Shown here in pieces: positions 1-10,827 of a DNA stretch of 64,000 nt. The stretch spans positions 13,204,001 through 13,268,000 of the forward strand of contig LR990050.1 in NCBI GenBank assembly GCA_905147135.1, given 5' to 3'. The DNA comes from Blastobasis lacticolella. Its lineage: Eukaryota; Arthropoda; Insecta; Lepidoptera; Blastobasidae. Position 1 is the stretch's first letter; every line of letters starts with the position of its first letter. A program made the translations under genes and the position numbers. Under the pieces are notes generated by a model, which searched no databases, was not told the origin of the DNA, and worked only from the letters and a program-made list of their open reading frames with translations.

Positions 1-606
1 ACTATGTCCTTTTTTTTGCTTATTTCGTTCCAGACCGGTTACCGCGGGGTTCCGGACTTTCTTCAAGACTTTCCACGCTATCACGAGTACCTATTTATTT
101 CGTTAAACGTCATCTCAAAATTCGTATTGACATAAATCACCAATGAGGAGTTTTCCAGTAGGTATTGATAGTTGGTTATAAAAAGCATCAATAGATGGCG
201 CTCCTACAATTTTGGTAATCTTTTTATAATCTGTATGATGGTGGCAGTGATTTCATGCAGCCAACTAATACTAAACTTAAAAATAAAATGTTTATTAATA
301 TAAACATAACTGTTAAAGGTTGAACGAAATGTAAAAAGAAATATTTATGGAAGTTGACACTATATTCCATTATTATTACAACCTCTAAAATGGTTGAAAA
401 CTATTGACATATACAATATTACCCAATACAACGTACCCAGTGTTTATATCCTGTTTGCTAAGAACCTATTTCAAGCGATTATCAATTACCAAAATTGTCG
501 GGGCGCCATCTAGTGAGTGTTTAGGAATGCTTTAAATACCTATTGGAAAACTGCTCATTCAGAACCTCTAACATCCAAGCTATCACCTTGAAATTCTCTA
601 TGCCTC
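1..606. other. AT-rich unique sequence, no gene seen
   Basis: No open frame with recognisable similarity and no clear repeat. The stretch is AT-rich, with scattered homopolymer runs. I see nothing to annotate before the tandem duplication that begins near 607. Confidence 0.5.
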
Positions 607-620
607 CACACCGCATCAGT

Positions 621-1240
621 TTCACACGCAGGCGGCTAAATATACGCCTGCCCAAGCGCAGCGTCAGGTTATGGCAGGTGGACGCTCGGCACACTTCCCA
701 AGCTCGGCTGGCGCGCGCCGGGATTGTCAACGTGATGGCTAAGTTAGTGATGTAACGAGTATTCGCATTAGTATTAGTATTCGCGAATATTCGCATATTT
801 GTTGATAATTCGTATTCACATTCGTATTCGTAAACACATTGCCAATATTTTGCGAACCTGAGCACCGAACCTAGTGGTATACTGTTGTGAAATCTTGAGA
901 GGTGTTTTATTAAGCCTTTTTGTAGTTGGCTTTACACGCAGGCGGCTATATATACGCCTGCCCAAGCGCAGCGTCAGGTTATGGCAGGTGGACGCTCGGC
1001 ACACTTCCCAAGACCCGGCGCGCGCCGGGATTGTCAACGCTATGGCTAAAAGTTAGTGATGTAACGAGTATTCGCATTCGCATTCGTATTTGCGAATATT
1101 CAATTATTTGTTGATAATTCGTATTCGCATTTCTATTCGTAAACACATTGCGAAAATTTTGCAAATATGAGCATCATAAAACATTTAAGATTTCCATGTA
1201 GTGGTGTACTCTTGTAAAATCTTAAAATTAAGCCTTTTGT
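621..1240. repeat. 310-bp direct tandem duplication
   Basis: Two adjacent, diverged copies of one unit lie at about 621-930 and 931-1240. The 5' half of each is GC-rich: an imperfect hairpin around a TATA-rich core (938-959 in copy 2), a shared block GGCAGGTGGACGCTCGGCAC, and in copy 2 a perfect 16-bp palindrome of C/G (1014-1029). The 3' half is an ATTCG-rich tract containing palindromes of the ATTCGCGAAT type. Open frames in it merely translate the repeat (NTNANT, EYEYE). A third, partial copy lies at 2488-2610. The family is not recognised. Confidence 0.85.
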
Positions 1241-1398
1241 AGTTGTAAACTCATCTTGAGTAAAATCCAATTGATTGTGTTGCCATCTTTTTGCATTTTC
1301 GGTTATTGATCATATGAGGCGGTAATTTGCGGGACTCCATAATTCATTCGTTATTAATAAATCTATATTTAGCTCTGTACCACCTACCAATGGCTCAC

Positions 1399-1468
1399 CA
1401 CAGCACACCGCTATCAACAACACTAAAATCACCAATACACTAGGTATCACTGGTAAATCTCGGCTCAT
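1399..1468 (-). CDS. Candidate first coding exon encoding a signal peptide
   Basis: On the minus strand an ATG at 1468 starts MSRDLPVIPSVLVILVLLIA followed by VCC. This has the shape of a secretory signal peptide: a short polar N-terminus, a run of about 12 V/I/L residues, then small residues and cysteines. Directly after it the sequence TG|GTGAGC is a good splice donor (intron from 1398), so the 70-nt coding exon would end with a split codon. Without splicing the frame reads on to a stop near 1310. An in-frame upstream start at 1549 would bury the hydrophobic run, so the internal ATG is preferred. Any downstream exons would lie beyond base 1 of the window. Function unknown. The case rests on hydrophobicity and the donor only, and chance is a real alternative. 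Confidence 0.25.
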
Positions 1469-1565
1469 GTTTCCCTTCTCCACAGAGGATCCTCCCGAAT
1501 CCGTTGACCGTAAGTAACCGACGCCGAAAACTGTAGGAGTTGTATGCAAACGTAGAATTGTCGGT

Positions 1566-2142
1566 GTGGTGAGCCATTTGCAAGGTGGGAAAAAGCTAAA
1601 TATTCATTTTTAAATAACCAATGTTTTCGCATTTGGTTATGGTAGCTAACTGCGCCAGTTTATTGTGCTTTCACACCTACTGTCAACACGGTTTAAATCT
1701 TATGTAAAGCACAATCAATATTTTAAACATTTAATGAGGAACCTGTTTAATCATGTTTGCCCATCGTTTTATTCGGAACTAGTTATACATTTTTATTAGG
1801 TGTGTTCTGTAGTCTATAAGATCCTTTTCAGTTTAAAAACTGAATATTTGCATTCGCATTCGTATTCGCGAATATTGGCGGAAAATATTCCCATCCTCAA
1901 TCGCATTCGCGAATGTTACATAAAAAAAAAGACATTTGTTAGGTACATCACTATTAAAAGTAAAATTTTATTTAATTGAAAAATTAAATGAAGAGTTTGG
2001 AATGATTAGAAAAAAATATTACTTCTTTCAAATTCGTTTAATCAATACCTAATGCCCAACAAATATTAATGAGAAGTCCGTCGAAATTGTCTCAAAATGA
2101 AAAAACACCGTGGGTGGAATGGTATGGTGGTATCAACCATAA
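1566..2142. other. AT-rich spacer with ATTCG-rich patch
   Basis: No gene seen. At 1843-1920 an ATTCG-rich patch resembles the 3' half of the 310-bp unit and may be a detached fragment of that family. Confidence 0.5.
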
Positions 2143-2256
2143 GTAAGTGATTTTTGAAGTACTCCATGCTAATTTTTCTTTTTTCTTTTGCTGAGTACAA
2201 TTAATCTGCAAAAGAAAAAAGAATAAGTAGCTTGGAGTCCTTCAAAAATCACTTTC
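2143..2256. repeat. Imperfect fold-back (MITE-like) element
   Basis: The left arm, starting AAGTGATTTTTGAAGTACTC near 2145, recurs inverted in the right arm ending at about 2255 (CTTCAAAAATCACTT), with pyrimidine/purine runs pairing toward a short central loop. The arms are about 47 bp with several mismatches. No target-site duplication was recognised, so the superfamily is left open. Confidence 0.6.
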
Positions 2257-2487
2257 AAAAACTCACCTACCCTGCACTTACAAGAACCAAAATCTGCAAT
2301 TTCCAAGTCATTACCCACTTTTCTTTTTCAAATCTGTAACACTACATTTTTGGATTTAAGTATCCTCCACATAAGTAAAGGGCATTGCTTTTGAAAAAAA
2401 CGTACCGCATTTCCTATCTACCCTGTCTCGAAGTCGAAGGGATTGGTGTACACTATTTCCTTAGACCCTATACTGCCAAGAAAGACT

Positions 2488-2610
2488 CGTGCTAAATATA
2501 CACGCTGCGGCTGGCGTGCCCAAGTGCAGCGTCAAGTTATGGCAGGTGGGCGCTCGGCACACTTCCCGAGCCCCGTCAGAGGGACGGGATTGTCAACACT
2601 GCGGCTGAAA
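2488..2610. repeat. Partial third copy of the 310-bp family
   Basis: Shares the GC-rich half with the tandem pair at 621-1240 (CAAGTGCAGCGTCA, GGCAGGTGGGCGCTCGGCAC, GGGATTGTCAAC) and then runs into an A-rich tract. The poly-A-like end suggests that the family may spread by retroposition. Confidence 0.7.
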
Positions 2611-4859
2611 AAAAAAAGTATGTGGAATGGACACGATAAGAAAAAAAATAAGGGTATAATAATTAATGTTATGGCCGTAAAAAGCTTTGATTTTAAATTT
2701 CACTGTTGTTAAATTGTAACATAGGTACCAATATTTATTTTTAGTAGAAGCCCATTCATATACTATATTTTTCTTATTCGCATATTCTGCGATGGTGTTC
2801 ACGCAGAGGTCAATAAAACTATAGAGCCCGTGGTCTTTTCAGACGTTCATGGCGCGTATAAATAATAAACCTTCATAATATTCAGGTTACAAAATCATCC
2901 CTTAAAACAGGTTAATACCGCCATCTACCTGCACCCCTATTGCACATGTACTAAAATCGATAAACCATACGTTTTTGGTTCACGATGTCGTCCGCAGGTG
3001 GCGGCGCACGCGCTACCCTTGGGGAGGGTCGCGAACACGTGCAGGGATGAAACTCTTTTATTTTGTCATCGAGTTACGGAAAGTTGGAGATAGATGGCGC
3101 TAAGTCGTGTAATTTTTATTGAAGTGACAGGAATTACGTTTAAAGTAAAATATAATATGGATGAAGATGATGATGATGATGATATCTAACCTACACATAC
3201 ATATTAAAAGACATTCATGTAAAAATACTTGCGCCATAATATAATTAGAGTAGGTAAGTATAAGTATAGGTATCAAATAAAAAATAAATTTCAAACAAAG
3301 TCTATACCTAATAAAATGCATTGAATTATAATTATTACCTACAGAACAGTAGCAGGCAAGCAATCAGCGTCGAAGAAGCGAAATTATGAGCCATGGCTAA
3401 CGTGTGCTTTGAAAGTAAGAAGCCATTAATTAAAAATATCATAAACCTCTCTCCGATTCGCTTATCACACTCATTATGAGCGAAAGGTATGTACAGTCTG
3501 ATACGCAAATGGATAAACTAGTCAATCAATATTTTACAAATTATTAATAATAACAACAAAAAAAATTAAAATTCATATATTAAAATTGATTGCAAAATTC
3601 TATGCAAACTGAAATCTATCCGTAGATAATTAATTTATCTCTAGTAAGTTTAATTAAAAATCATTAGATACCGGTTATGTTTGTTTGTATGCCTACGTGT
3701 TTTTATTATTGAAACCGACTATTGTTCATTTTAATAAAGGTTTAAATTAAACATTAAATTTTTAGCGCAAATCAGTAGAGGACGAGGTATGGTATCGCCT
3801 AGAATCAACCACTCCCACTTCTAATATGTATCCGGAGCAAACCAGCTCTTTGGGTGAGACTCGTGCCATTCGCTGGGCTTGGTTGCTCAGAATACAAGTA
3901 CAGATAACGGAACTACCGATAATGACGACGCTATACCTGGTTCTTGCTGATATGACCTACACATAAAATAATTTAAGAGACAATTAAAAATTTTTTTGAT
4001 GGAACGATGTTACTATTCAGTGAATGATTATTTATCTGACACGAAAATTTAATTTAAGTACCTAAATGAAATTGTTTGGTAGTAATTGACATTTGTAATT
4101 TGTTAATTTTGTATATTAATTGTTAGAATTAGACACATTTAATCTCAATTAGATTGACATATAATTATGTAACTCGCTAAGCCTTAGAGAGGCAACTAAT
4201 GTGATCAAATGATTGTATTAACACCAATGTAACCATTAGGGAGCGAATGAATAAATGAATTATGAATTACATACCCTTGCAGAAGCATTTCTGCCTGATG
4301 TTGTACCTGAACGGAACGGAAAGGAAGTTTGAATGAAACATTAAATTTTCATTCACTGTAGAAATAATTTTAAGCATTTTAAGACCGCACGTTGCTGTTT
4401 CCATTACTTGGTACTATTTTGCAACTATTGTATTTGGCACATTTTATGCTAAAACCATAATCATTCATTCAAATGCCTTGTTACTTCAGCATCGTAACAG
4501 GCAACTGTACCAAGATTGATCCCAATCGTGTCGATGTTTACGACCGTAACAATCGATGATGTACGTATCGATACATCGATACCGATGCGGCTGAGCGAGA
4601 CCGTCCGTCAGTTAATGGCGGTTGTATTACAGTAATTAATTATTAATTATACACTTTGTTACCAGCCATTGTTGAAGAACGCTTTTAATGCTACCGCAAT
4701 AAAATTTACCGCTCCACTGTGCACGTAGTAATGCGAGGCGCTTTCGAGCCGGGTTTATCATAATTCGAATGGGATGCAAGGTAAATGGGTCGGATTTTGT
4801 ATAATTTCCACGTTAGACAATCGTCCAAACCAAAATAAAACAAATTATCCAATGACTTT
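2611..4859. other. Mostly unique AT-rich sequence; (GAT)n microsatellite
   Basis: No gene found. A short (GAT)n run lies at about 3158-3183. At 2857-2864 there is a TATAAATA followed 27 nt later by a TTCAGG initiator-like site, but no supporting ORF follows. The block at 3780-3960 is somewhat more GC-rich but has no recognisable coding. Confidence 0.4.
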
Positions 4860-4889
4860 CTCCAAAAAAGGTCAGGAGCCCAACCGGCG

Positions 4890-5010
4890 TAAATGTATGA
4901 AACGGTGTATTTGGAAGAGGCGAAAGAGGTTTGTTTAGGTCAGGTTGGTAGCTTGTGGCAGTCAATGGTCTCTGCCTACCCCTGCGGGAGACGGAAGTGT
5001 AAGATTAAGG
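4890..5010 (+). mobile_element. RTE-type LINE 3'-end remnant
   Basis: Contains the block GGTCTCTGCCTACCCCTGCG with following GGGAGACGG, resembling the short 3' tail seen behind RTE-like LINEs in lepidopteran genomes. A similar block lies at 34858-34950. No ORF survives. Confidence 0.4.
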
Positions 5011-5044
5011 CTTACTAATATTAAAGGACACACTTTATTAGATA

Positions 5045-5230
5045 CTGATTAGAAAGGGCCATCGTGGACCAGAAAATAGGCGGCAGTATTTTATGAATGA
5101 ATGATAAAATCTTTATTGCTTAGGTTTACATAAAATAAAACATTGCATATGCGTATTTTAAACAATGCGATCTCCAATCCGACTGCCAAGTATAGAGATT
5201 ACAGCAGAATCCTCCACTGATGTTAGAAAG
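5045..5230 (+). mobile_element. Decayed RTE-like repeat (family B) split by a LINE-tail insertion
   Basis: Family B is best seen at 17735-18010. Here its block 'CCAGAAAATAGGCGGCAG' and its later block 'GCGATCTCCAATCCG' are separated by about 70 bp (roughly 5092-5160) that begins GAATGAATGATAAAATC and resembles the 3' terminus of another LINE. No coding capacity. Confidence 0.5.
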
Positions 5231-6613
5231 ACTCAAGTCTAGCAGCGAATGTGGGCTGTTGATGATGAGACACTACTTCCTATCAAAACAAAATATTACC
5301 AACTCACTTTTTGTACCTAGTCAGATTCAAGTTTTGACATTAATGAAAATATGCATTAAGAAGGCTGTAATAACGATATCGGTGATTTTACTCATATGCT
5401 CTGTCAATCCCGGCAGATTTAATATGGCAACTTCCTCTTTTGGCAAAAAGTCTCGCTCGGGCGCCTCAGTCTCATTACGCAAATGACTCCAACAATTTAA
5501 TTCTAGACGGGCCCTGTCAATCTTGACATTGACATCTCAATCCAGACAATGGCTAATTGTAATTTTGATTGATAATTTAATTGACTTCCAACCCTTAATG
5601 GATTGAAGGCAGCCACACCACATCAGTCGAGTTTTAGACGCAGGAGACGTATTCAATACCGTGCCACGTAATTATTCTGTCGCTCCCATGAATTTATTGA
5701 CATTTACGGTAACCGCATCTGTATCGAGAGTAGCTTTGGAGCGAAATTGGTTATGATTAAAATAATTACAACTTATTATGCGAAAGGGTGAGATAAGATC
5801 GGTCAGGTAAGCAAATAGTGGTTTAATATGTTATTTTAATTTAATACGAGGTGAGCTGTGGGTATTTTGTTCTGAGTTATGCAATGGACGAAATGATTAG
5901 CGGGCCCGCGAGTATGGTTAGATTTGTGTCACCGGAACAAACGTCGCACTGTCGTAGTTAACGCAAGGGGACTGTGAGTTACTAGTAATTCCCTAGTAAG
6001 AAATCTAACCAATTTTAACTTGTACTTCATTGTTCAAGTTTAGCTTTCTATCTGGTGTTCTCTTGCTGTTGCAACTATCCCATGAAGTTCCCATTAGAGG
6101 AGGGTATTACTGTAATCTTCGGCAGGCGCGTTGAAGGACACAGTTTTCCCTCGAATTGAGAAAACGCTACAGTCTATTTTCTGGTTTACGGCTGTAATAA
6201 ATGGTCTTCCTCTGCGACTTTATTCACCTTTTACGATACCAGTCCAACAATGGGCTTGGACTAAATTCACACAAAACACAGACTAATTCAAAAATTAGTG
6301 GCTAGAGAGGCACACAGACGGACGTTCCATCTGATGGAACTCGGCTACCGTCGTCCAGGACATCAGCAACATTAGGGAAATGCCTTTCATTGCGGTACCT
6401 GTATTTATTATTGTGTCGGTATTAATTTATTTGTATATTTAAAACTTCATGCACAAATCCGTCTATTTATTGTTTATTTTATTATTTTGGCCATGCCTGT
6501 CATACTGTAGGGGACAGGCCTCCCTATATTTCTTCCATGTGACCAAAATGTGTTTGTAAAATGGTGATTTTATTTGCCTTATTAAGTTTGACTATATATG
6601 AAAATAATTGGTT
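5231..6613. other. No gene seen
   Basis: Moderately AT-rich sequence without a convincing ORF. The open frame at 5220-5486 (88 codons) has no recognisable motif and partly overlaps a repeat. Nothing is supported here. Confidence 0.4.
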
Positions 6614-7285
6614 TTAACCCTTTAACCGCCACGCTTAGAATCAGTTGGCGTGCCCTCAGCGCCACGCACAGTAAAACGAAAAATAAATACCTACAACAAA
6701 TAGTGATGTTCAATAGTATATCGATATGGGTAATTCCCCTTCAAACGCTTACAATTTCATCTAAATATCGTAACAGACAGTAGATAGAAAACGTTACTTT
6801 GTAATTTTATTTAATATTAGCAGGTATTTTGGTAACACAATGAAACAAAAAGCGTTTACAGATATTGAAAGATTTACACCCGGTTTCTGAAACGCTTGTC
6901 AAATCATTGATTAGCTAACAGACTGTCACATTTAACAAGCTGTTAAATCACCGTGGGTTTCTGAAAGGCCAATCAATCTATTGTTAGCTAATCGACCATT
7001 AACAAGAGATCAATTTTTTCGTCTGGCTACCCCTGCTAAAATCAGTCACATTCATTCGCTCATACATGTTTTGTTTCTGTCTAACGCATTGATTTGTCTC
7101 TGTCCCTGGCGGCCTTTTGATAGCGACGGGATATTCAACTTTTAGATGAAACTGATAGCGATTGTATAGTTTTCGTGTAAATAAAAATCGAATATTATCA
7201 AAAAAAATATACAGAGCGAGAAAAGAGAAAATATAACAATATTTATGTTATAGTGTCACGGGTTCCAGTGGATCAGTAATCCCAT

Positions 7286-7496
7286 CATCATCATCTTTAG
7301 GCAGTTAGGTGGGTCCCGGTCCACTGCTGAATACAGGCCTCCCACGGCTTACACTCTGGTCGACTCTGTTATCTTGCATCCATCGGTTCCCTAAGACCTT
7401 AAAGAGGTCGTCCGTCCATCTCTTGGGAGGCCATCCAGAGAAAGCCACTCAACAACATCCGCCCCATCGGCTATCGATTCTGTGAGTTTCTCCCAA
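7286..7496 (-). mobile_element. 5'-truncated RTE LINE with TSD
   Basis: The minus strand encodes KRWTDDLFKVLGNRWMQ followed by decayed sequence, matching the C-terminal tail of insect RTE ORF2 proteins. It ends in a (GAT)n-type 3' tail. The direct repeat TAATCCCAT at 7277-7285 and 7497-7505 is a 9-bp target-site duplication, so the 211-bp fragment inserted already truncated. Confidence 0.8.
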
Positions 7497-7512
7497 TAAT
7501 CCCATTAGTTAA

Positions 7513-7990
7513 ATCCTGGTCCAGGTCCTGGACCCAGACCAGTTCGTGGTTCAGGTCCAGGTCCTGGCTTCGGACCAGGTCCTGGTTCAGGTCTAGGTAC
7601 TGGCCCCGGACCAGGTACTGGTTCAGGTCCAGGTCCTGGCTTCGGACCAGGTCCTGGCCCCGCACCAGGTCCTGGATCAGGTTCTGGCCCTGGTCCCGGA
7701 TCAGCTTCTAGTTCAGGTCCAGGTCCTGGACCCTGGCATGTCCGTGGTTCAGGTCCTGGTCCTGGTACAGGTCCATGTCCTGGTCCCGAACCAGGTCCTG
7801 TTCCAGCTAATGTTTACGGTCTACGTGCTGGCACTAGTGGTCTAGGTCCTGGTTCTGGTTCAAGCTCAAATTGTGATCAAGGTTGCAGTTTTGGTCATGA
7901 TCCTGGACCAGAACCTGGACCCTAGACCTGGACTTTGCCATGGACCAAAACTAGGACCTGGACCAGGGCCAGTACCAAGACCTAGACCAA
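7513..7990. repeat. GGTCCT/GGTCCA-type minisatellite with orientation switch
   Basis: Degenerate 6- and 12-bp units (CAGGTCCTGGTTCAGGTCC and variants) fill about 480 bp. Up to about 7880 the top strand carries the GGTCC-rich units. From about 7893 it carries the complement (ACCTGGACC), so the array is internally inverted and can fold. The translations rich in G-P-G or D-L-D-L-N are by-products of the repeat, not genes. Confidence 0.85.
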
Positions 7991-8750
7991 GAAAATCGGA
8001 TATAATTTCTTTTGACAATCGGTTAATTGGTCGATTTTCGCCAATTAAAATAACACGGCGATAACATACAGTTAACATGACAAAAAAGCTTTCCGGAAAC
8101 CCAAAATTACATTAATCAGCCGTTAATTGGAGATTTGACAATCCGTTGACAAGCTGTTAACAAGCCGTCAATTGGCCCTTTCAGAAACCCAAACTGCATT
8201 TAATCAGAGTTTAACAAGCTGTTACGTGATTTTTGCGTTGACAAGCGTTTCAGAAACCGGGTGTTATTGATTTCCGCACAATAAAATTGGTCATGAAAAG
8301 AATTTTGTTATTCTTATTTTTCAATGCAGTCCTATAGAGTATTCTTTATCTAAATGCAATAGTTAACAAACATCATTGGTCAGTTTTTTAACAAACATGA
8401 TTATACTTATTTCAACAATATTAATATCAGTTTACCGAATCGAACCTTGACAGATTCTAATGATATTTAACTACAGATCACCTTCCAGAATACGTATTAA
8501 TTCTTCAGCTGTAATCATGTTTAATCACATTAATCGATAACACGACCATAATAATAACACGCATAAGCACAACACCAATGGAAAAATCCAGAAGGCGGCA
8601 CTCGTTTATGACGTCAGAAGCGGTCGTCTTTTTCCGTCCGTGGCGCTGGGTGTACTAGCAACATTAGTTTCTAAACATGCAGACTAGGGATGGGAATTGT
8701 CGATTCAGTCACTGACATTTTTAAGCTTTATTTATTATAAATAAAACAAA

Positions 8751-8786
8751 ATAAACACATTTATTTATAGAAATAAATGTGTTTAC
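8751..8786. repeat. AT-rich perfect hairpin
   Basis: TAAACACATTTATTT pairs with its complement after a 4-6 nt loop. It lies in the right part of the piggyBac-like element. Role unknown. Confidence 0.6.
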
Positions 8787-9283
8787 TATAGAGTAACATT
8801 TGCTTTATTTGTTTTATAATAAATTAGTAAGTATAAACAGAAATAATTTAATTTATGTGGATTTTTCTACCAGTAAATCATTGCTTATGTCCCATCCTTA
8901 TTGTCGGATTTTTCCGTCACTGGCGCTGGACACCAATACACTTTTCGAATTATACTATCAGTAATTTATTCAACTTTAGACATTATTTTTAAGTCTTCTA
9001 ATTAAGAAACTAAAGTGTAAGCAATTGTATATGATTACTTTATCAACTATTTACCAAATTATGGACATAATTTTAATATAATACAGTGCTATCAAACAAA
9101 AAGGCAGATTAACCGAGTAGTGGTATTTGGTCGTAAATATCCGTCCTTGGCGAAATGAGCACGAAAATTTTTGTCGGATATATCCGACCTTGGCGGTTAA
9201 AGGGTTAATATTTAATGTCTCCAGTCTCCATGGTAGCCGTACGTCGCGTTGGCAGTGAAAAGCCTTTCAGAGGTAATCAACGC

Positions 9284-9998
9284 GTTGGTGACGCCCCTGG
9301 TTACTTCTTCTTCTTATCGTGTCAATGATAATTAGGTTAAAGTATGTATGTATGTATTTATGTATGTATGTATATAAACATTTATTTTATTATTACTTAA
9401 ATTTTTCCAGTCCAAAACCGAGCGACGCGGATGGCACTGTCCGAGGCCTTAAATAAGTCTTCGAGTGTGCATGAGTCGGGGCAGGCCGGGCAGACGAGCA
9501 AGTGCGCCATGGTCTGCGGCGAGGCCCCACACTCACAGGCGCTTTCCGTGGAGGCGATGTACCCCCATCTGCTCAAGTTGTCTTTTGATCTGCCGACCTG
9601 GGCACGCAACCTGTTCAGCGTCCTCCAAATCGGCCACGGTAGTTCATTGCCAGGTGGCAGTTTCTCCTCGGGTGGGGCAAATGATTGGGGAGCAAATTCC
9701 TCTCGCCACAGACTTTCTCTGGCTTTCTGGGCATCGTCGGTAGCCTTGACAGTGGCGAGGATCTTTTGCGGCTCTTCAACCGTTGAGGAACTGGGATAGA
9801 GTTGTGGAGGGGGTGTCTCTCATCAGTTTCCTGCTTGTGCTTCTCCACAGCGCTCGCCACTTCCCTACGCACAGCCGGAGGTGCAATGCCTGCTAGCGGA
9901 TACAGCTTAACCTGGTTACTAAAGTCCATAGTCAGCAGTGAGGGCGACCACTTTGCATCACGTGACTTGCCTATTTGTCTACCGATTCTCATAAAAAG
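9284..9998. repeat. Family D repeat split by a LINE
   Basis: The left part (about 9284-9305, CGCGTTGGTGACGCCCCTGG) and the right part (about 9921-9998, ending near ATAAAAAGA) together match a continuous copy at 41700-41815. The intervening LINE at 9306-9910 interrupts the repeat. Confidence 0.65.
9306..9910 (-). mobile_element. 5'-truncated non-LTR retrotransposon, ORF2 C-terminus
   Basis: The minus strand encodes KLYPLAGIAPPAVRREVASA, then EKHKQETDERHPLH, then in a second frame ILATVKATDDAQKARESLWR, and finally RAQVGRSKDNLSRWGYIAST with CECG...H...CP before a stop at about 9397. This is the zinc-finger-like C-terminal part of a LINE ORF2. A single frameshift near 9765 (after RLKSRK) breaks the frame. 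The 3' region contains a TATG microsatellite (about 9340-9375) and ends in a GAA-rich tail. A 10-bp duplication, CCTGGTTACT, at 9296-9305 and 9911-9920 defines the insertion. No reverse-transcriptase domain remains. Confidence 0.85.
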
Positions 9999-10827
9999 AC
10001 GAATCTATCGAAACCGAAACAAAAACTCTAAACACATAATCGCACTACTGAACGGTGTGCGCGTACGCAGACTCCCACCACAATATATCACGCGCGCGCG
10101 CCGCCGCCGCCGCGTATAATTCGTGTAATTTATAGGGCATAGCGGACTAGTAGCGAGGCGCCCGCGCGCTTAATAGCGAGTAACCACGCGACATACGCAT
10201 TCGACGGATCCGGTGCGTTCCCGCTTGCACGAAAGTGACGATAGCGTATGATAGTGACGCGCCCAAATTTTTGGTTAAGGAGGAACATCTTTTTTCCTAT
10301 ATGTTACAGTTGAGGACTAACAAAACCGGTGCTCAAAATACGCTGACGTAGCTCTTGCGTCGAGTTTTTGACGCATTCTCTCCACACCGAAGTTCAAATA
10401 GTTTATTCAAGTTGGGTTTTACATAAAACTCGTATGAATGAAAATACGCCGAAGCTAAACCACCGAAGGGCTGCGTTAAAATCTCAAATCTCTTATAATG
10501 AAGTATTTGTGTCTTGGTGTGGTCGCCCACATCGGTTGACGTAAAAGACGCAACTGTTTCGTATTGCCTGCCCGTAATAAAACTTTACTTTAATGCTATC
10601 TGACATGAATTGTTTTATAAAACTATAATTAGGTACCTATCACTGTATCACTCTCAACTTTCTCCAAATTCTCTCCAATATCACCAGTTTCTCGTTAAAA
10701 ACTGATTGAAACTCTGTAAGTAGGGCTCTGGAATATTGCGTAAAATGCAAATATATTAGGCAAGTGAGTGGCGAAAGTACTGACCTAAAATATTATGGAT
10801 GCTTGGGGATCTATAAGACAGATAGTA
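9999..10827. other. CpG-rich stretch and unrecognised ORF
   Basis: About 10080-10260 is rich in CG dinucleotides, including CG and CCG microsatellite runs, unlike its surroundings. It could be promoter-like but has no linked exon. A 65-codon frame at 10333-10530 on the minus strand has no recognisable motif. Confidence 0.35.

Larger units (their letters stand above)
6877..8263. mobile_element. PIF/Harbinger-like element nested in the piggyBac-like element
   Basis: Perfect 26-bp terminal inverted repeats begin CACCCGGTTTCTGAAACG and are flanked by TTA at 6874-6876 and 8264-8266. A 3-bp TWA duplication is the hallmark of PIF/Harbinger. Shortened terminal-like motifs (GGGTTTCTGAAAGG and its complement) recur near both ends. 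There is no transposase frame. The 1387-bp length is inflated by an inserted LINE fragment and a minisatellite; without them about 0.7 kb remains. Confidence 0.8.
6618..9204. mobile_element. piggyBac-like DNA transposon, non-autonomous
   Basis: The ends are perfect 14-bp inverted repeats, CCCTTTAACCGCCA, flanked on both sides by TTAA (6614-6617 and 9205-9208), the target-site duplication typical of piggyBac elements. Related sub-terminal motifs (CCGTCC.TGGCG) recur inside the right part near 8633, 8920 and 9143. The 2587-bp interior encodes no transposase. Most of it is explained by a nested Harbinger-like element (6877-8263). It must have been mobilised by a transposase supplied elsewhere. 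Confidence 0.8.

Noticed and set aside
521..865. A 114-codon protein with N-T-N-A and Y-E-C-E-Y repeats
   Set aside because: It is the translation of the ATTCG-rich repeat in the 310-bp tandem unit.
7471..8078. Glycine/proline-rich or D-L-N-rich structural proteins
   Set aside because: Both frames translate the GGTCC-type minisatellite.
9431..10119. Plus-strand proteins of 92-122 codons
   Set aside because: They are antisense to the LINE ORF2 fragment, which has clear homology on the minus strand.
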